Of a stretch of 64,000 nt of DNA, positions 17,429 through 26,013 are shown one piece after another; the first letter of the stretch is position 1, and every line of letters starts with the position of its first letter. Origin of the DNA: JADJOM01 sp963817435 (GTDB lineage: Bacteria; Gemmatimonadota; Gemmatimonadetes; Gemmatimonadales; GWC2-71-9). Location: NCBI GenBank assembly GCA_963817435.1, contig CAWFNY010000001.1, positions 558,001 to 622,000 on the forward strand, written 5' to 3'. A program made the translations under genes and the position numbers. The notes under the pieces were generated by a model. The model had not been told where the DNA came from, searched no databases, and saw only the letters and a list, made by a program, of their open reading frames with translations.

Positions 17429-17482
17429 TCGCGTTCTCCCCGCCCTAGATCCACCCCCCGGAAACCTTTGCCGCCATCGACC

Positions 17483-17518
17483 CGAGCGGGGCTGTCACAG
17501 CCCCGCTCGATCTTGTCG
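17483..17518 (+). terminator. intrinsic terminator after the LVIVD-type lipoprotein gene
   Basis: Near-perfect palindrome with 13-base arms (17483-17495 and 17497-17509, core GAGCGGGGCTGT/ACAGCCCCGCTC), followed by ATCTTGTCGT. It is 55 bases past the stop codon and is one of the strongest hairpins in the window. Confidence 0.7.
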
Positions 17519-17749
17519 TGACCGTCGGACGACGCGGCGGTGGTGCCATCCTGATACGCTGCGACCCTCAGCTTTCCGCCGGGAACGGCTGCAATCGCGT
17601 CGTCGGCGGGGGAAATCAGCTCCCCGTCGCCGCGTTTGACGGGAAACTGACGCCGGATGCCCATATTCCGGCCGGGTCAAACCGAAGCATTCCGCCCACG
17701 GGTGATGAGGCGCGGTGTCTGGATCCACGACATTCGGAAGGGAGATTCT
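17519..17749. other. intergenic stretch upstream of the small unknown gene
   Basis: Between the terminator and the GTG at 17750 there are about 230 bases without a convincing gene. The frame of the next gene stays open back to an ATG at 17657, but that extension is Arg-rich and has no ribosome-binding site. A TTGACG at 17636-17641 has no well-spaced -10 partner. No tRNA or small RNA was recognised. Confidence 0.4.
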
Positions 17750-18100
17750 GTGAGCCGCTGGAGTGACATCATCATGGCGCGCCGGTCAGGCGGCGCTCCG
17801 GAGGGACGCGAGGGGGTGCCGTGGGGGCCATGGTACCCGGTGCCGAGCACGGCCGGCATCCAGGTGCGGGTCAGGCGGGAGCGGGTCGCTGGCAAAGGGG
17901 AACGGGAGCTGTTCGCCTGGGCGTACGAGTTCAAGACCCAGCTTCCGAGGCCGATCAGCTTCCAGTACAAGATCCAGGTGAGCAAGGATGGCCCGTTCGA
18001 CCGGTTGGTACGACGGCTGCTGCCCGGTGAGGTCGTCCGCGGCTCGGTGATCCTCTCGACCAGCGGCCCGGTCTGGATCGACGCCAAACTGGTCGAGTAG
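17750..18100 (+). CDS. small protein of unknown function
   Basis: 116 residues from GTG 17750, chosen because AAGGGAG lies about six bases upstream; an ATG at 17657 would add 31 residues. The sequence has no signal peptide or membrane segment. It alternates short strands (IQVRVRRERV, ELFAWAYEFKTQ, ISFQYKIQVS, VVRGSVILSTSGPVWIDAKLVE), suggesting a small beta-sandwich or cytoplasmic beta-rich fold. It sits alone between two secreted-protein genes. I do not recognise the family. Confidence 0.6.
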   Translation: MSRWSDIIMARRSGGAPEGREGVPWGPWYPVPSTAGIQVRVRRERVAGKGERELFAWAYEFKTQLPRPISFQYKIQVSKDGPFDRLVRRLLPGEVVRGSVILSTSGPVWIDAKLVE

Positions 18101-18150
18101 TTGACGGGGCTGGGGCCCTCCCGGACATTGCGGAGGTCCCGCGCCCTGGA

Positions 18151-19353
18151 GTGTCTGTGCCGCCTGTCCGTTGTCTGCTCACCGCCATCCTGCTGCCCGC
18201 CGTCGCCATTCCCATCGCGGCGCAGTCCCGGCGCCCTGAGCCACCGCCGGCGGGGTGGGCGGCGGCGGTCGGCGCGTTCGACAGCCTCATGGTGGTGGAT
18301 AGCGTCGCGGGTGGCAGCCTGGTGGCGGTGCGGCAGGGCAGGATCGTCGCCAGGCATCTGGCCGGATATCAGGACCGTTCGGCCCGGGCGCCGATTGGCG
18401 AGCGGACCATCTTCCACTGGGGGTCGATCACCAAGACACTCACGGCAGTGGCGATCATGCAGCTTCGCGATCGCGGGCTGCTCTCGCTCGATGATCCCAT
18501 CACCCAGTGGGTCCCCGAACTGCGCCAGGTCCACAATCCTTACGGGTCGATGGACGACATCACGCTCCGCATGCTGCTGTCGCACTCGTCCGGCTTTCAG
18601 AACCTCACCTGGCCCTACCGCAAGTACACCGAGTGGGAACCGTTCGAGCCGACGCGCTGGGAACAGCTCGTGGCGATGATGCCCTATCAGGAGATCCGCT
18701 TTCCGCCGGGTTCGCGCTACAGCTACAGCAATCCCGCGTACATCTACCTCGCGCGGGTGATCGAGGCGATCACCGGTGATCCCTGGCAGTCGTACATCTA
18801 CAAGAATCTCTGGGCGCCGCTCGGCATCCACGAAAGCTATTTCAACGCCACGCCCTGGCACCTCGCGGCGTACCGCTCGAACAACTACACCCTCGTCAGG
18901 GATTCCTCAGGCACGGAACGGCTCGTGGACAACGGCCGGGAGTTCAATCCCGGGATCACGATCCCGAATGGAGGGTGGAATGCGCCGGTCGGGGATCTCG
19001 CGCTCTGGATGGCGTTCCTGACCGGCGCGACCGGCGGCGATACCGCACGTGCCGGTCTGTACGACACCGTGCTGCATCGTGCGACCCTCGAGGAGATGTG
19101 GCGGACGGTGGTACCGCTCGCCCCGGACAGCGCCGAAGGGATCGGGCTCGGCTTCTTCACGATGAACGCCGGTGGAACGAGACTGATCGGGCACGCCGGC
19201 GAACAGGCCGGGTTCCGCTCGTGGATCTACTTCAATCCTGCGAGCCGAGCAGGGGTGATCGCGTGCGTGAACACGACCGACGACGCACGTCCGGCGGACT
19301 CGGAACGCGCCTTCCGTGCGGCGCTGATTGCCGCGACGGCCACCCTGCATTGA
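18151..19353 (+). CDS. exported serine hydrolase, beta-lactamase / class C PBP family
   Basis: Secreted penicillin-binding-protein-like hydrolase (Pfam Beta-lactamase fold), acting in the periplasm on an unknown ester or peptide. The 400-residue product has an N-terminal signal (LLTAILLPAVAIPIAAQ). The serine motif is Ser92-Ile-Thr-Lys95 (WGSITKTLTAVAI), the second motif Tyr192-Ser-Asn194 (RYSYSNPAYIYL), and the third is replaced by GHAGEQAGF, the HxG variant common in esterase-like members. So it is more likely an esterase or peptidase than a beta-lactamase. Start GTG 18151 precedes the signal peptide. A perfect hairpin separates it from the convergent peptidase gene. Confidence 0.85.
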   Translation: MSVPPVRCLLTAILLPAVAIPIAAQSRRPEPPPAGWAAAVGAFDSLMVVDSVAGGSLVAVRQGRIVARHLAGYQDRSARAPIGERTIFHWGSITKTLTAVAIMQLRDRGLLSLDDPITQWVPELRQVHNPYGSMDDITLRMLLSHSSGFQNLTWPYRKYTEWEPFEPTRWEQLVAMMPYQEIRFPPGSRYSYSNPAYIYLARVIEAITGDPWQSYIYKNLWAPLGIHESYFNATPWHLAAYRSNNYTLVRDSSGTERLVDNGREFNPGITIPNGGWNAPVGDLALWMAFLTGATGGDTARAGLYDTVLHRATLEEMWRTVVPLAPDSAEGIGLGFFTMNAGGTRLIGHAGEQAGFRSWIYFNPASRAGVIACVNTTDDARPADSERAFRAALIAATATLH

Positions 19354-19369
19354 GGAGGGGGCCGGAACG

Positions 19370-19402
19370 CAGCGGGGCGAGCCTCGGTGGCTCGCCCCGC
19401 TG
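19370..19402. terminator. bidirectional terminator between convergent genes
   Basis: Perfect 14-base arms from CAGCGGGGCGAGCC (19370-19383) and GGCTCGCCCCGCTG (19389-19402) around TCGGT. It lies 17 bases after the serine hydrolase stop (+) and 23 bases beyond the peptidase stop (-), so it can end both transcripts. Confidence 0.75.
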
Positions 19403-19424
19403 TCGTTCGTGGGCCATCGAGCGA

Positions 19425-21452
19425 TCAGTTGCCTGACGCGCTCTTCCAGCCGTTGTTCCCCGGGACCAGGTCGGGGAACTGGCCATCGGGGTTCACCGTC
19501 GCCGCGATGACCGGCTTGTCGGTGGGGATGGTGGCGGTGTACTTGTCGCCCTTGTACCAGATCTCGACCGGATACTTGTACAGCTGGGTGGTGCTGTCGG
19601 CGAAGGTGAGCTGCAGCTCCACCGGCATCACCTGCTGCCCGGCGTTACGCAGATAGACCCTGGTCTGGCCCTGTCCGCTGGAGCCCGGGCGCTGCGCCAC
19701 CGAGTCCACCGCCTGGTCCAGCGCGGCCGTGGTGAAGAACCAGCCGCGCCAGAACCAGTCGAGGTCGCGGCCCGAGACGTCTTCGATGGTGCGGAAGAAG
19801 TCGGCGGGCTGTGGATGCTTGAACGCCCAGCGGTGGGTGTACTCGCTGAACGCCGCATCGAAGACATCGGGGCCCAGCACCTTGTTGCGAAGCACGTAGA
19901 GGCCCAGCGCCGGCTTGATGTACGCCAGAGCGCCGAGGTTGCCCTGGGTGCGGTAGCGGTTGGCGTAGGTCATGATCGGCTGCGCGGTCGGGGCCTGATC
20001 GTTCATCAGGGCGAAACGCGCCTCGCCGATCCGCCGCCGGGTGTCGTCGCGCTTGAAGTACCCCTCTTCGGAGAAGATGTTGATGAAGGTGTTGAAGCCC
20101 TCATCCATCCAGGCGTAGCGGCGTTCATCGGAGCCCACGATCATCGGGTACCACATGTGGCCGATCTCGTGGGTGATGACCGCGTAGAGACCTTCCTTCG
20201 TGTCGTCCTTGGCCTCCATGGCGAGCATGGGGTATTCCATGCCCGATACCGGACCCTCGACCGCGGAGATCTGCGGATAGGGATAGTGGAGCCAGCGTCC
20301 GCTGTATTCCTGGATGGAGGCCCGGCTCATGTCGGCGCCGTCTTTCCAGGTCGCGATGGCGGAGGGGCGGTAGTAGGCGTTCGCGAGGATGCCCTGCCAG
20401 CCACTGGCGTCCCACAGGTACTCGGGGCTGGCGGCCCATGCCACGTCGCGAACGTTATGGGCCTGGAACTTCCAGGTCAGGGTTCCGGTCTTCTTCGGGC
20501 GCGCCGCGCCGGAGGTCAGGTCGGCCTGGGTGATGATCGGGGTGATGGTGTCCGACTTGATGGCCGCGGCGAGGCGAGTCCGCTGGGTTGCGGTGTAGAC
20601 CTCGAGCGGGTTCTGCACGGTGCCGGTGCCCGCCACGATGTAGCCGGCCGGGACGGTGACTTCGTAATTGAAGTCGCCGTACTCGAGGTAGAACTCGCCC
20701 TGCCCGAGGTACTGCAGGGTGTTCCAGCCGTTCACGTCGTCGTACACGCACATCCGGGGATACCACTGTGCCAGCTCGAAGAGCGAGCCGTCGCGGCCCA
20801 TCCGATCGGCGCCATGTTCCGGGATCGTGAATCCGTAGGCGATATCGAAGACCGTGGTCGCACCAGGGGCGAGAGGGAAGGCGAGGTCGACATCCATCAT
20901 CGTGTCGTCCACCCGGGTCTTCACCGGCGCCGGCTTGGGGGCGAGCTGGCCCACCTTGCCGCGGCTGGGCCGCAGTCCGCTCTCCTGGGATTGGGTGAAG
21001 CTGGTGATCTGGAAGCCCCCATCGAACCCGGCGCCCCCGAAGCGACTCTCCTGGGAGTTCAGGAACGAGCCAACGCTGCCCTTCCGGAAGAGGTTCTGAT
21101 CGAGCTGCATCCACACCCGCCGGAGGGTGTCCGGCGAATTGTTGGTGTAGCGAATGCTCACCGTACCGTCGATCCGCTTGGCGGCGGTGTCCAGCGTGGC
21201 CTTGATGGTGTAGTCCGCCCGCTGCTGCCAGTACCTGGTGCCGGGTGCCCCGTTCGCGCGGCGCAGTTCATTCGCCGGGGGCAGGGCAAGCGGACTGAAG
21301 ATGCCGGTGTCCGCCACCGGCGCCCGAAGGTCGCGCTGCGGCGCGGGGGCCATGGGCTTCGGTCCACCCGGGGGGGCGGGGGTCGGCGGTTGTGGCGGGT
21401 TCTGGGCGGCGAGTGGAGCGGCGATCAGCAGGGTGAGAAGCAAAGCGCGCAT
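19425..21452 (-). CDS. exported M1-family zinc metallopeptidase
   Basis: Aminopeptidase-type zinc enzyme acting outside the cytoplasm. The 675-residue product begins with a signal peptide (MRALLLTLLIAAPLAAQ) and a Pro-rich linker (about 18-45). Next come a beta-rich N-terminal domain and the catalytic domain. The exopeptidase motif is GMEYP, replacing the usual GxMEN, and zinc binding is His428-Glu-Ile-Gly-His432, with the third ligand Glu 19 residues further on in WMDEGFNTF. WFFTTAALDQAVDS near residue 570 is part of the family's C-terminal region. Peptides from outside are the likely substrate. It stands alone behind its own leader. Confidence 0.9.
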   Translation of the reverse strand: MRALLLTLLIAAPLAAQNPPQPPTPAPPGGPKPMAPAPQRDLRAPVADTGIFSPLALPPANELRRANGAPGTRYWQQRADYTIKATLDTAAKRIDGTVSIRYTNNSPDTLRRVWMQLDQNLFRKGSVGSFLNSQESRFGGAGFDGGFQITSFTQSQESGLRPSRGKVGQLAPKPAPVKTRVDDTMMDVDLAFPLAPGATTVFDIAYGFTIPEHGADRMGRDGSLFELAQWYPRMCVYDDVNGWNTLQYLGQGEFYLEYGDFNYEVTVPAGYIVAGTGTVQNPLEVYTATQRTRLAAAIKSDTITPIITQADLTSGAARPKKTGTLTWKFQAHNVRDVAWAASPEYLWDASGWQGILANAYYRPSAIATWKDGADMSRASIQEYSGRWLHYPYPQISAVEGPVSGMEYPMLAMEAKDDTKEGLYAVITHEIGHMWYPMIVGSDERRYAWMDEGFNTFINIFSEEGYFKRDDTRRRIGEARFALMNDQAPTAQPIMTYANRYRTQGNLGALAYIKPALGLYVLRNKVLGPDVFDAAFSEYTHRWAFKHPQPADFFRTIEDVSGRDLDWFWRGWFFTTAALDQAVDSVAQRPGSSGQGQTRVYLRNAGQQVMPVELQLTFADSTTQLYKYPVEIWYKGDKYTATIPTDKPVIAATVNPDGQFPDLVPGNNGWKSASGN

Positions 21453-21477
21453 GATCCGTCCTGAAGAAGCAGAGAGA

Positions 21478-21495
21478 GTGAGCCCTCGGGCTCAC
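21478..21495 (-). promoter_or_regulatory. palindromic hairpin in the M1 peptidase leader
   Basis: GTGAGCCC (21478-21485) and GGGCTCAC (21488-21495) are perfect complements with a 2-base centre. It lies 25-43 bases before the peptidase start. A TAGATT -10-like hexamer on the minus strand (21527-21532) would place it inside the mRNA leader, so it may be an operator or a leader hairpin. No -35 was found. Confidence 0.4.
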
Positions 21496-21758
21496 CTATG
21501 GATGACGTGCCGTCTCTGACGCAGGGAATCTAATGGGGTTTCGCCGGTTGCTTTCTTGAACGCTATAGACTCGGGACAGATTGTCACGCATCATCTACGA
21601 GCCGACCCGTTTTTTCGTTGGTGAGCCTGGGGATACCGGGGGACTCGTGCTTCGGGTGGGGCGCCGGCGAGGCTTCCGGCGCTCCATGCTGGATGGGGGT
21701 CAGGGCCGTCGCGGCGGCACTGGCGCGTTGTCTGTGGAGAACGTTTCCCACATCACAT
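21496..21758. other. gap between dcd and the M1 peptidase gene
   Basis: About 260 bases between two minus-strand genes hold the peptidase promoter region (TAGATT at 21527-21532) and, next to dcd, a hairpin at 21658-21685: ten pairs with one G-T wobble around an 8-base loop, about 75 bases past the dcd stop and possibly its terminator. Nothing else is recognisable; short open frames here lack ribosome-binding sites. Confidence 0.45.
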
Positions 21759-22337
21759 TCATAGTCTCGGAAGGGTGACACCGGTCTGCTTCTGGTACTT
21801 CCCCGCCTTATCCTTATACGACGTCTCGCAGATGTCGTCCTCGTCGGCCTCGAAGAAGAGCACCTGACAGATCCCCTCGTTGGCGTACACCTTGGCCGGC
21901 AGCGGCGTGGTGTTGGAGATCTCGAGCGTGACGTGGCCTTCCCATTCCGGCTCGAACGGGGTCACGTTGGTGATGATGCCGCAGCGGGCGTAGGTCGACT
22001 TTCCCACACAGATCGTGAGCACGTTGCGCGGGATCCGGAAGTACTCGACCGAGCGCGCCAGGGCGAAGCTGTTGGGCGGCACGATACAGACCGGCCCCTC
22101 GAACTCCACGAAGCTCTTGCTGTCGAACTCCTTCGGGTCCACGATCGCCGACAGGGCGTTCGTGAAGATCTTGAACTCCGGCGCCACCCGCATGTCGTAG
22201 CCGTAGGAGGAGAGGCCGTACGAGATGACCCGGCGGCCGGCCCCGTCCACCTGCCGCACCTGCGATTCGGTGAACGGCTCGATCATCCCGGTTTCCTTCG
22301 CCATGCGGCGGATCCAGCGGTCGGACTTGATGGACAT
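21759..22337 (-). CDS. dcd: dCTP deaminase
   Basis: Hydrolyses dCTP to dUTP, feeding dTTP synthesis. The 192-residue start at 22337 (MSIKSDRWIRRMAKE) matches the family; the open frame extends 24 codons further, but these are Pro/Ser/Arg-rich and unlike Dcd. Recognisable motifs are SYGYDMRVAPEF, GKSTYARCGIITNVTPFEPEWEGHVTLE-type core (SARK-like catalytic region) and the C-terminal SYKDKAGKYQKQTGVTLPRL. The last two elements resemble the longer bacterial dCTP-deaminase subfamily. It faces nuoA divergently; a TATATT hexamer at 22423-22428 on the minus strand could be its -10. Confidence 0.92.
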   Translation of the reverse strand: MSIKSDRWIRRMAKETGMIEPFTESQVRQVDGAGRRVISYGLSSYGYDMRVAPEFKIFTNALSAIVDPKEFDSKSFVEFEGPVCIVPPNSFALARSVEYFRIPRNVLTICVGKSTYARCGIITNVTPFEPEWEGHVTLEISNTTPLPAKVYANEGICQVLFFEADEDDICETSYKDKAGKYQKQTGVTLPRL

Positions 22338-22565
22338 AGACCTGGGGGTTGGGCTGACGGCGCCGCGGCTCGGTGGCCCGACGGCTCGGCAGGATAGGGG
22401 ACGACGCACTCGACGGCCGCAGAATATAAGCCCGCCGGGCTCGCGAAACAGAGCGGACGGCGGCGGCTGGGCAGGCTGAACGATTCGAGGGGTACCACCC
22501 TGACCGAGTCCGGGTTACTTTATTCGCGCCCCAATGTGAAGGAATTCACGAGCGAGGCTCCCTCC
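22338..22565. other. divergent intergenic region between dcd and nuoA
   Basis: 228 bases shared by two opposite genes, so both promoters must lie here. On the minus strand TATATT (22423-22428) is a -10 candidate for dcd. On the plus strand TACTTT (22516-22521) is a -10 candidate for nuoA; neither has a clear -35. A GTG at 22536 is in frame with nuoA but lacks a ribosome-binding site. Confidence 0.4.
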
Positions 22566-22931
22566 ATGCTGCAGGCTTACATCCCGGTGTTGTTGGTGGT
22601 GGCGTTCGTGGTCGTCAACGCCATCCTCATGCTGGGGCTGTCACACGTTCTATCCTCGTATCGCCTCACCCCCACCAAGCTCGCGCCGTACGAGTCGGGC
22701 ATGCCGGTGCTCGGCGACGCCCGCGAGCGGTTCAGCGTGAAGTTCTACCTGGTCGCGATGCTGTTCATCGTGTTCGATATCGAGACCGTCTTCATGATTC
22801 CCTGGGGGGCGGCGTTCAATCAGCTGACCGAGATCCGGGGTCTGCTGCTGATCGAGATGTTCGTCTTCGTGGCGATTCTCGCGATCGGCTACTTCTACAT
22901 CTGGAAGCGTGGGGCCCTGCAATGGGACTGA
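22566..22931 (+). CDS. nuoA: NADH-quinone oxidoreductase subunit A
   Basis: Small membrane subunit near the hydrophilic/membrane-arm junction of complex I. The 121-residue product has three membrane segments and the family core GLSHVLSSYRLTPTKLAPYE, then ESGMPVLGDARERFSVKFYL and FVAILAIGYFYIWKRGALQWD. I chose ATG 22566, which has GAGG eight bases upstream; an in-frame GTG at 22536 would add ten residues without such a site. It opens the 14-gene nuo operon; nuoB overlaps its stop. Confidence 0.93.
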   Translation: MLQAYIPVLLVVAFVVVNAILMLGLSHVLSSYRLTPTKLAPYESGMPVLGDARERFSVKFYLVAMLFIVFDIETVFMIPWGAAFNQLTEIRGLLLIEMFVFVAILAIGYFYIWKRGALQWD

Positions 22932-23539
22932 CACTGCCTGAGGGCGGGGCGGGGACGGAAGTCTCCTCGATGTCGCCAAACTGGGTGACCACCCGCCTCG
23001 ACTTCCTGTCCAACTGGGCGCGGTCGAACTCGCTCTGGTCGATGCCGTTCGGCACGGCCTGCTGCGCGATCGAGTTCATGGCCAGCGCCGCGAGCCGCTT
23101 CGACATCGCGCGCTTCGGGATGGAGCGGATGAGCTTCTCGCCGCGCCAGGCCGACGTCCTGATCTGCGCGGGACGGCTGCCCTTCAAGCTCGCCCCGGTG
23201 ATCCGCAAGATCTGGGATCAGATGCCGCAGCCGAAGTGGTCGATCTCGATGGGTGCCTGCGCCAGTTCGGGCGGCATCTTCGACACCTACACCATGGTCC
23301 AGGGGATCGACACCATCATCCCGGTGGACGTCTACGTCCCCGGCTGCCCCCCGCGGCCCGAGGGCCTGATCTACGGCATCCAGCTTCTGCAGAAGAAGAT
23401 CCGGGGCGAGAGCTTCCTCGATCCCGATCTTCGCCAGGAGCACCTGCTCGGTCCCGACGGCCTCTTCCTGCCGGCCCGCAAGATTGACGAGGTCTCCGAG
23501 CCGTTCGGAAACTCCGTGCACCAGACGAGGTCTGCATGA
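22922..23539 (+). CDS. nuoB: NADH-quinone oxidoreductase subunit B
   Basis: Holds cluster N2, the last iron-sulfur centre before quinone. In the 205-residue product the [4Fe-4S] ligands are the adjacent Cys pair in GTACCAIEF, the Cys in GACASSGG and the Cys in VPGCPPRPE. Other conserved regions are SNWARSNSLW and FSPRQADVLICAGRL. ATG 22922 overlaps the nuoA stop by ten bases. A 46-base gap follows, the largest inside the operon. Confidence 0.95.
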   Translation: MGLTLPEGGAGTEVSSMSPNWVTTRLDFLSNWARSNSLWSMPFGTACCAIEFMASAASRFDIARFGMERMSFSPRQADVLICAGRLPFKLAPVIRKIWDQMPQPKWSISMGACASSGGIFDTYTMVQGIDTIIPVDVYVPGCPPRPEGLIYGIQLLQKKIRGESFLDPDLRQEHLLGPDGLFLPARKIDEVSEPFGNSVHQTRSA

Positions 23540-23585
23540 GCGCAGGGCATGCACTCCGCGTCCCCGGCGGAGCGGGGGACCTCTC

Positions 23586-24209
23586 GTGACGGCGGCCATG
23601 GCCAGCCCCTCGGTCGCCGCGCTCGAGGCCCGCTTCGGCGACGCGATCCTGCGGCACGCGGTCTCCTGCGGCGACACCATCGTCTACGTCACGCCGGCCC
23701 GGGTCCACGAGGTCCTCGCGTGGCTCCGTGACGACGCGGGACAGCAGTTCAACTACCTCACCGACATCACCGCCGTGGAATATCGCGACGTGGAGCGGCC
23801 GCTCGAGGTGGTGTGGCAGCTCCGCTCGCTGAGCCGGAAGGCGGATCTGCGCATCAAGGTCGAGCTCGACAAGGCGGCCGCGCTCGCCGTCGACTCGGTC
23901 TACGATCTCTGGAAGGGCGCTGACTGGCTCGAGCGCGAGGTCTTCGACATGTTCGGGGTCAGCTTCCCCGGCCATCCCGACCTGCGCCGCATCCTGATGT
24001 GGGAGACCTACGCCGAGGGTTTCCCCCTCCGCAAGGATTTCCCGTTGCGCGGGCATTTCAGCCGGGCCGAGCAGACCCGGCAGGCGCTCAACGCCAATCC
24101 CGAGGCGAACTATTCGCTCGAGGAACTCTCGATCGCGGAGGCCTACAGCGAACTCCCGGCCGACATGAAGGCGCGCCTGAGCCAGGGCGAGCGGGGAGGG
24201 GTCAAGTGA
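23586..24209 (+). CDS. nuoC: NADH-quinone oxidoreductase subunit C
   Basis: Peripheral-arm subunit that packs against NuoD near the quinone site. The GTG at 23586 gives 207 residues and has a GGGGGA site six bases upstream; ATG 23598 is a second possibility. The family signature is clear: FNYLTDITAVEY, then DWLEREVFDMFGVSFPGHPD and LRRILMWETYAEGFPLRKDF. The reading frame extends upstream without family similarity. It overlaps nuoD by four bases (GTGA). Confidence 0.93.
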   Translation: MTAAMASPSVAALEARFGDAILRHAVSCGDTIVYVTPARVHEVLAWLRDDAGQQFNYLTDITAVEYRDVERPLEVVWQLRSLSRKADLRIKVELDKAAALAVDSVYDLWKGADWLEREVFDMFGVSFPGHPDLRRILMWETYAEGFPLRKDFPLRGHFSRAEQTRQALNANPEANYSLEELSIAEAYSELPADMKARLSQGERGGVK

Positions 24210-25501
24210 GCACGCGCACCCTCGAGATGAGTCTGTCCACGCCGGGACTCGATGCGCAGGGGCAGCCGAGCCGGGTGCCGCTGGGGGTGAAGCTGCCGGA
24301 ACACCTGGCCGACCAGGATGACATGGGCAGCGAACACATGCTCATCAATATCGGGCCCCAGCATCCGGCGACCCACGGGGTGCTCCGGCTGGTGGTCGAG
24401 CTCGACGGCGAGACGGTCGTCCGGGTGGTGCCGCACATCGGCTATCTGCATTCGGGCTTCGAGAAGCTCGGCGAGTATCGGCACTACAATCAGATCGTGC
24501 CGCTCACCGACCGCACCGACTATCTCAGCCCGATGGCGAACAACGTCTGTCTCGCACTGGCGGCCGAAAAGCTGATGGGGATCGAGATCACGGAGCGGTG
24601 CACCGTGCTCCGGGTCGTCGCCTGCGAGATCAGCCGCATCATTTCCCATCTAGTCTGGCTCGGCACGACCGGCATCGACCTGGGCGCCTTCACCCCGTTC
24701 CTCTGGCTCTTCTATCAGCGGGAGCGGCTCTACAATCTCCAAGAGTCGTGGACCGGTGCCCGCCTGACGACCAGCATGGCCCGGATCGGCGGCCTGATGG
24801 CCGACATCCCGGATGGATTCGAGGCCGGGCTGCGCGAGTTCTGCCGCACCTTCCCGAAGACGCTCAACGAGACCGACTCGATGTTCACCCGCAACGCCAT
24901 CTGGTGCGGGCGGACGCAGGGGGTCGGGGTCATCAACGGGCCGGACGCGATCAACTACTCGCTCTCGGGCCCGATGCTCCGGGCGAGCGGCGTCGACTAC
25001 GACGTCCGCAAGGACCGGCCCTATCTCGGGTACGACAGCTACGATTTCGACGTCCCGGTCGGCGAGCATGGCGACATCTACGACCGCTACCGGGTGCGCC
25101 TCGAGGAGATGTACCAGTCGGTGCGCATCCTCGAGCAGGCGCTGGACCGCCTCGAGAAGCTCAGGGGCGCGCCGATCAACGTGGCCGATCCCCGCCTCAT
25201 CCTCCCGCCCAAGTCCCGGGCGATGAGCGACATGGAGGCGATGATCTACCACTTCAAGCAGGTCATGGAAGGGGTGAAGGCGCCGGTCGGCGAAGCGTAC
25301 CTCGGCGTGGAGAACCCCAAGGGCGAGCTCGGTTACTACTTCGTCTCCGATGGCACCGCCAAGCCGGTCCGGTGGCGGATCCGGCCGCCGTCCTTCATCA
25401 ACCTGGCCTGCCTCCCCAAGCTCTGCGAGGGCGTGCTCCTGTCCGACGTCATCGCCATCAACGCCAGCATCGACATCGTCATGGGAGAGATTGACCGATG
25501 A
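24206..25501 (+). CDS. nuoD: NADH-quinone oxidoreductase subunit D
   Basis: Forms much of the quinone-binding cavity with NuoB; related to the large subunit of [NiFe] hydrogenases. GTG 24206 overlaps the nuoC stop and gives 431 residues; ATG 24227 is an alternative. The signature NIGPQHPATHGVLRLVVELD and the quinone-site His in HIGYLHSGFEK are present. Further on are GVDYDVRKDRPYLGYDSYDF and the closing DVIAINASIDIVMGEIDR. It overlaps nuoE by ATGA. Confidence 0.95.
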   Translation: MSTRTLEMSLSTPGLDAQGQPSRVPLGVKLPEHLADQDDMGSEHMLINIGPQHPATHGVLRLVVELDGETVVRVVPHIGYLHSGFEKLGEYRHYNQIVPLTDRTDYLSPMANNVCLALAAEKLMGIEITERCTVLRVVACEISRIISHLVWLGTTGIDLGAFTPFLWLFYQRERLYNLQESWTGARLTTSMARIGGLMADIPDGFEAGLREFCRTFPKTLNETDSMFTRNAIWCGRTQGVGVINGPDAINYSLSGPMLRASGVDYDVRKDRPYLGYDSYDFDVPVGEHGDIYDRYRVRLEEMYQSVRILEQALDRLEKLRGAPINVADPRLILPPKSRAMSDMEAMIYHFKQVMEGVKAPVGEAYLGVENPKGELGYYFVSDGTAKPVRWRIRPPSFINLACLPKLCEGVLLSDVIAINASIDIVMGEIDR

Positions 25502-26013
25502 GCGGCACCGCCCACTCGGCCGTCCAGGACGAGAACTATCAGCCCGTCTTCGTTGGCGAGGCCAAGGCCAAGCTCGAGGGCCTGTTCTCGAAGTACCCCA
25601 CCAAGCAGGCCTGCCTGCTCCCGGTACTGTGGATCGTGCAGGAACACCGCGGCTGGATCTCCGAGCGCGCCGTGGCGGAAGTGGCCGACGTCCTCGGCCT
25701 CACGCCGGCGTTCGTGAAGGGCGTGGTGACCTTCTACACGATGTACCACACCCATCCGGTGGGCCGCCACTTCATCCAGGTCTGCACCACCTCGCCCTGC
25801 AACATCTGCGGGGCGGAGGAGGTCACCAAGGCCTTCCTGAAGCACACCGGCTGCGGTGAACTCGGCGCCACCAGCGCCGATGGCCGCTTCACCGTCATCG
25901 AGGTCGAATGTCTGGGCGCGTGCGGCTTCGCGACGCCGGTCCTGATCGATGACGACTTCATCGAAGGCGTCACGCCCGAGCGCGTCGCGGGCATCCTGCA
26001 GGGGTACAAGTAA
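25498..26013 (+). CDS. nuoE: NADH-quinone oxidoreductase subunit E
   Basis: Thioredoxin-fold subunit carrying [2Fe-2S] cluster N1a in the NADH-dehydrogenase module. The 171-residue product has the cluster ligands in CTTSPCNICG and CLGACGFAT (C-x4-C spacing followed by C-x3-C). The helical N-terminal region ACLLPVLWIVQEHRGWIS is typical. ATG 25498 overlaps the nuoD stop. Its TAA shares a base with the nuoF ATG. Confidence 0.94.
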   Translation: MSGTAHSAVQDENYQPVFVGEAKAKLEGLFSKYPTKQACLLPVLWIVQEHRGWISERAVAEVADVLGLTPAFVKGVVTFYTMYHTHPVGRHFIQVCTTSPCNICGAEEVTKAFLKHTGCGELGATSADGRFTVIEVECLGACGFATPVLIDDDFIEGVTPERVAGILQGYK

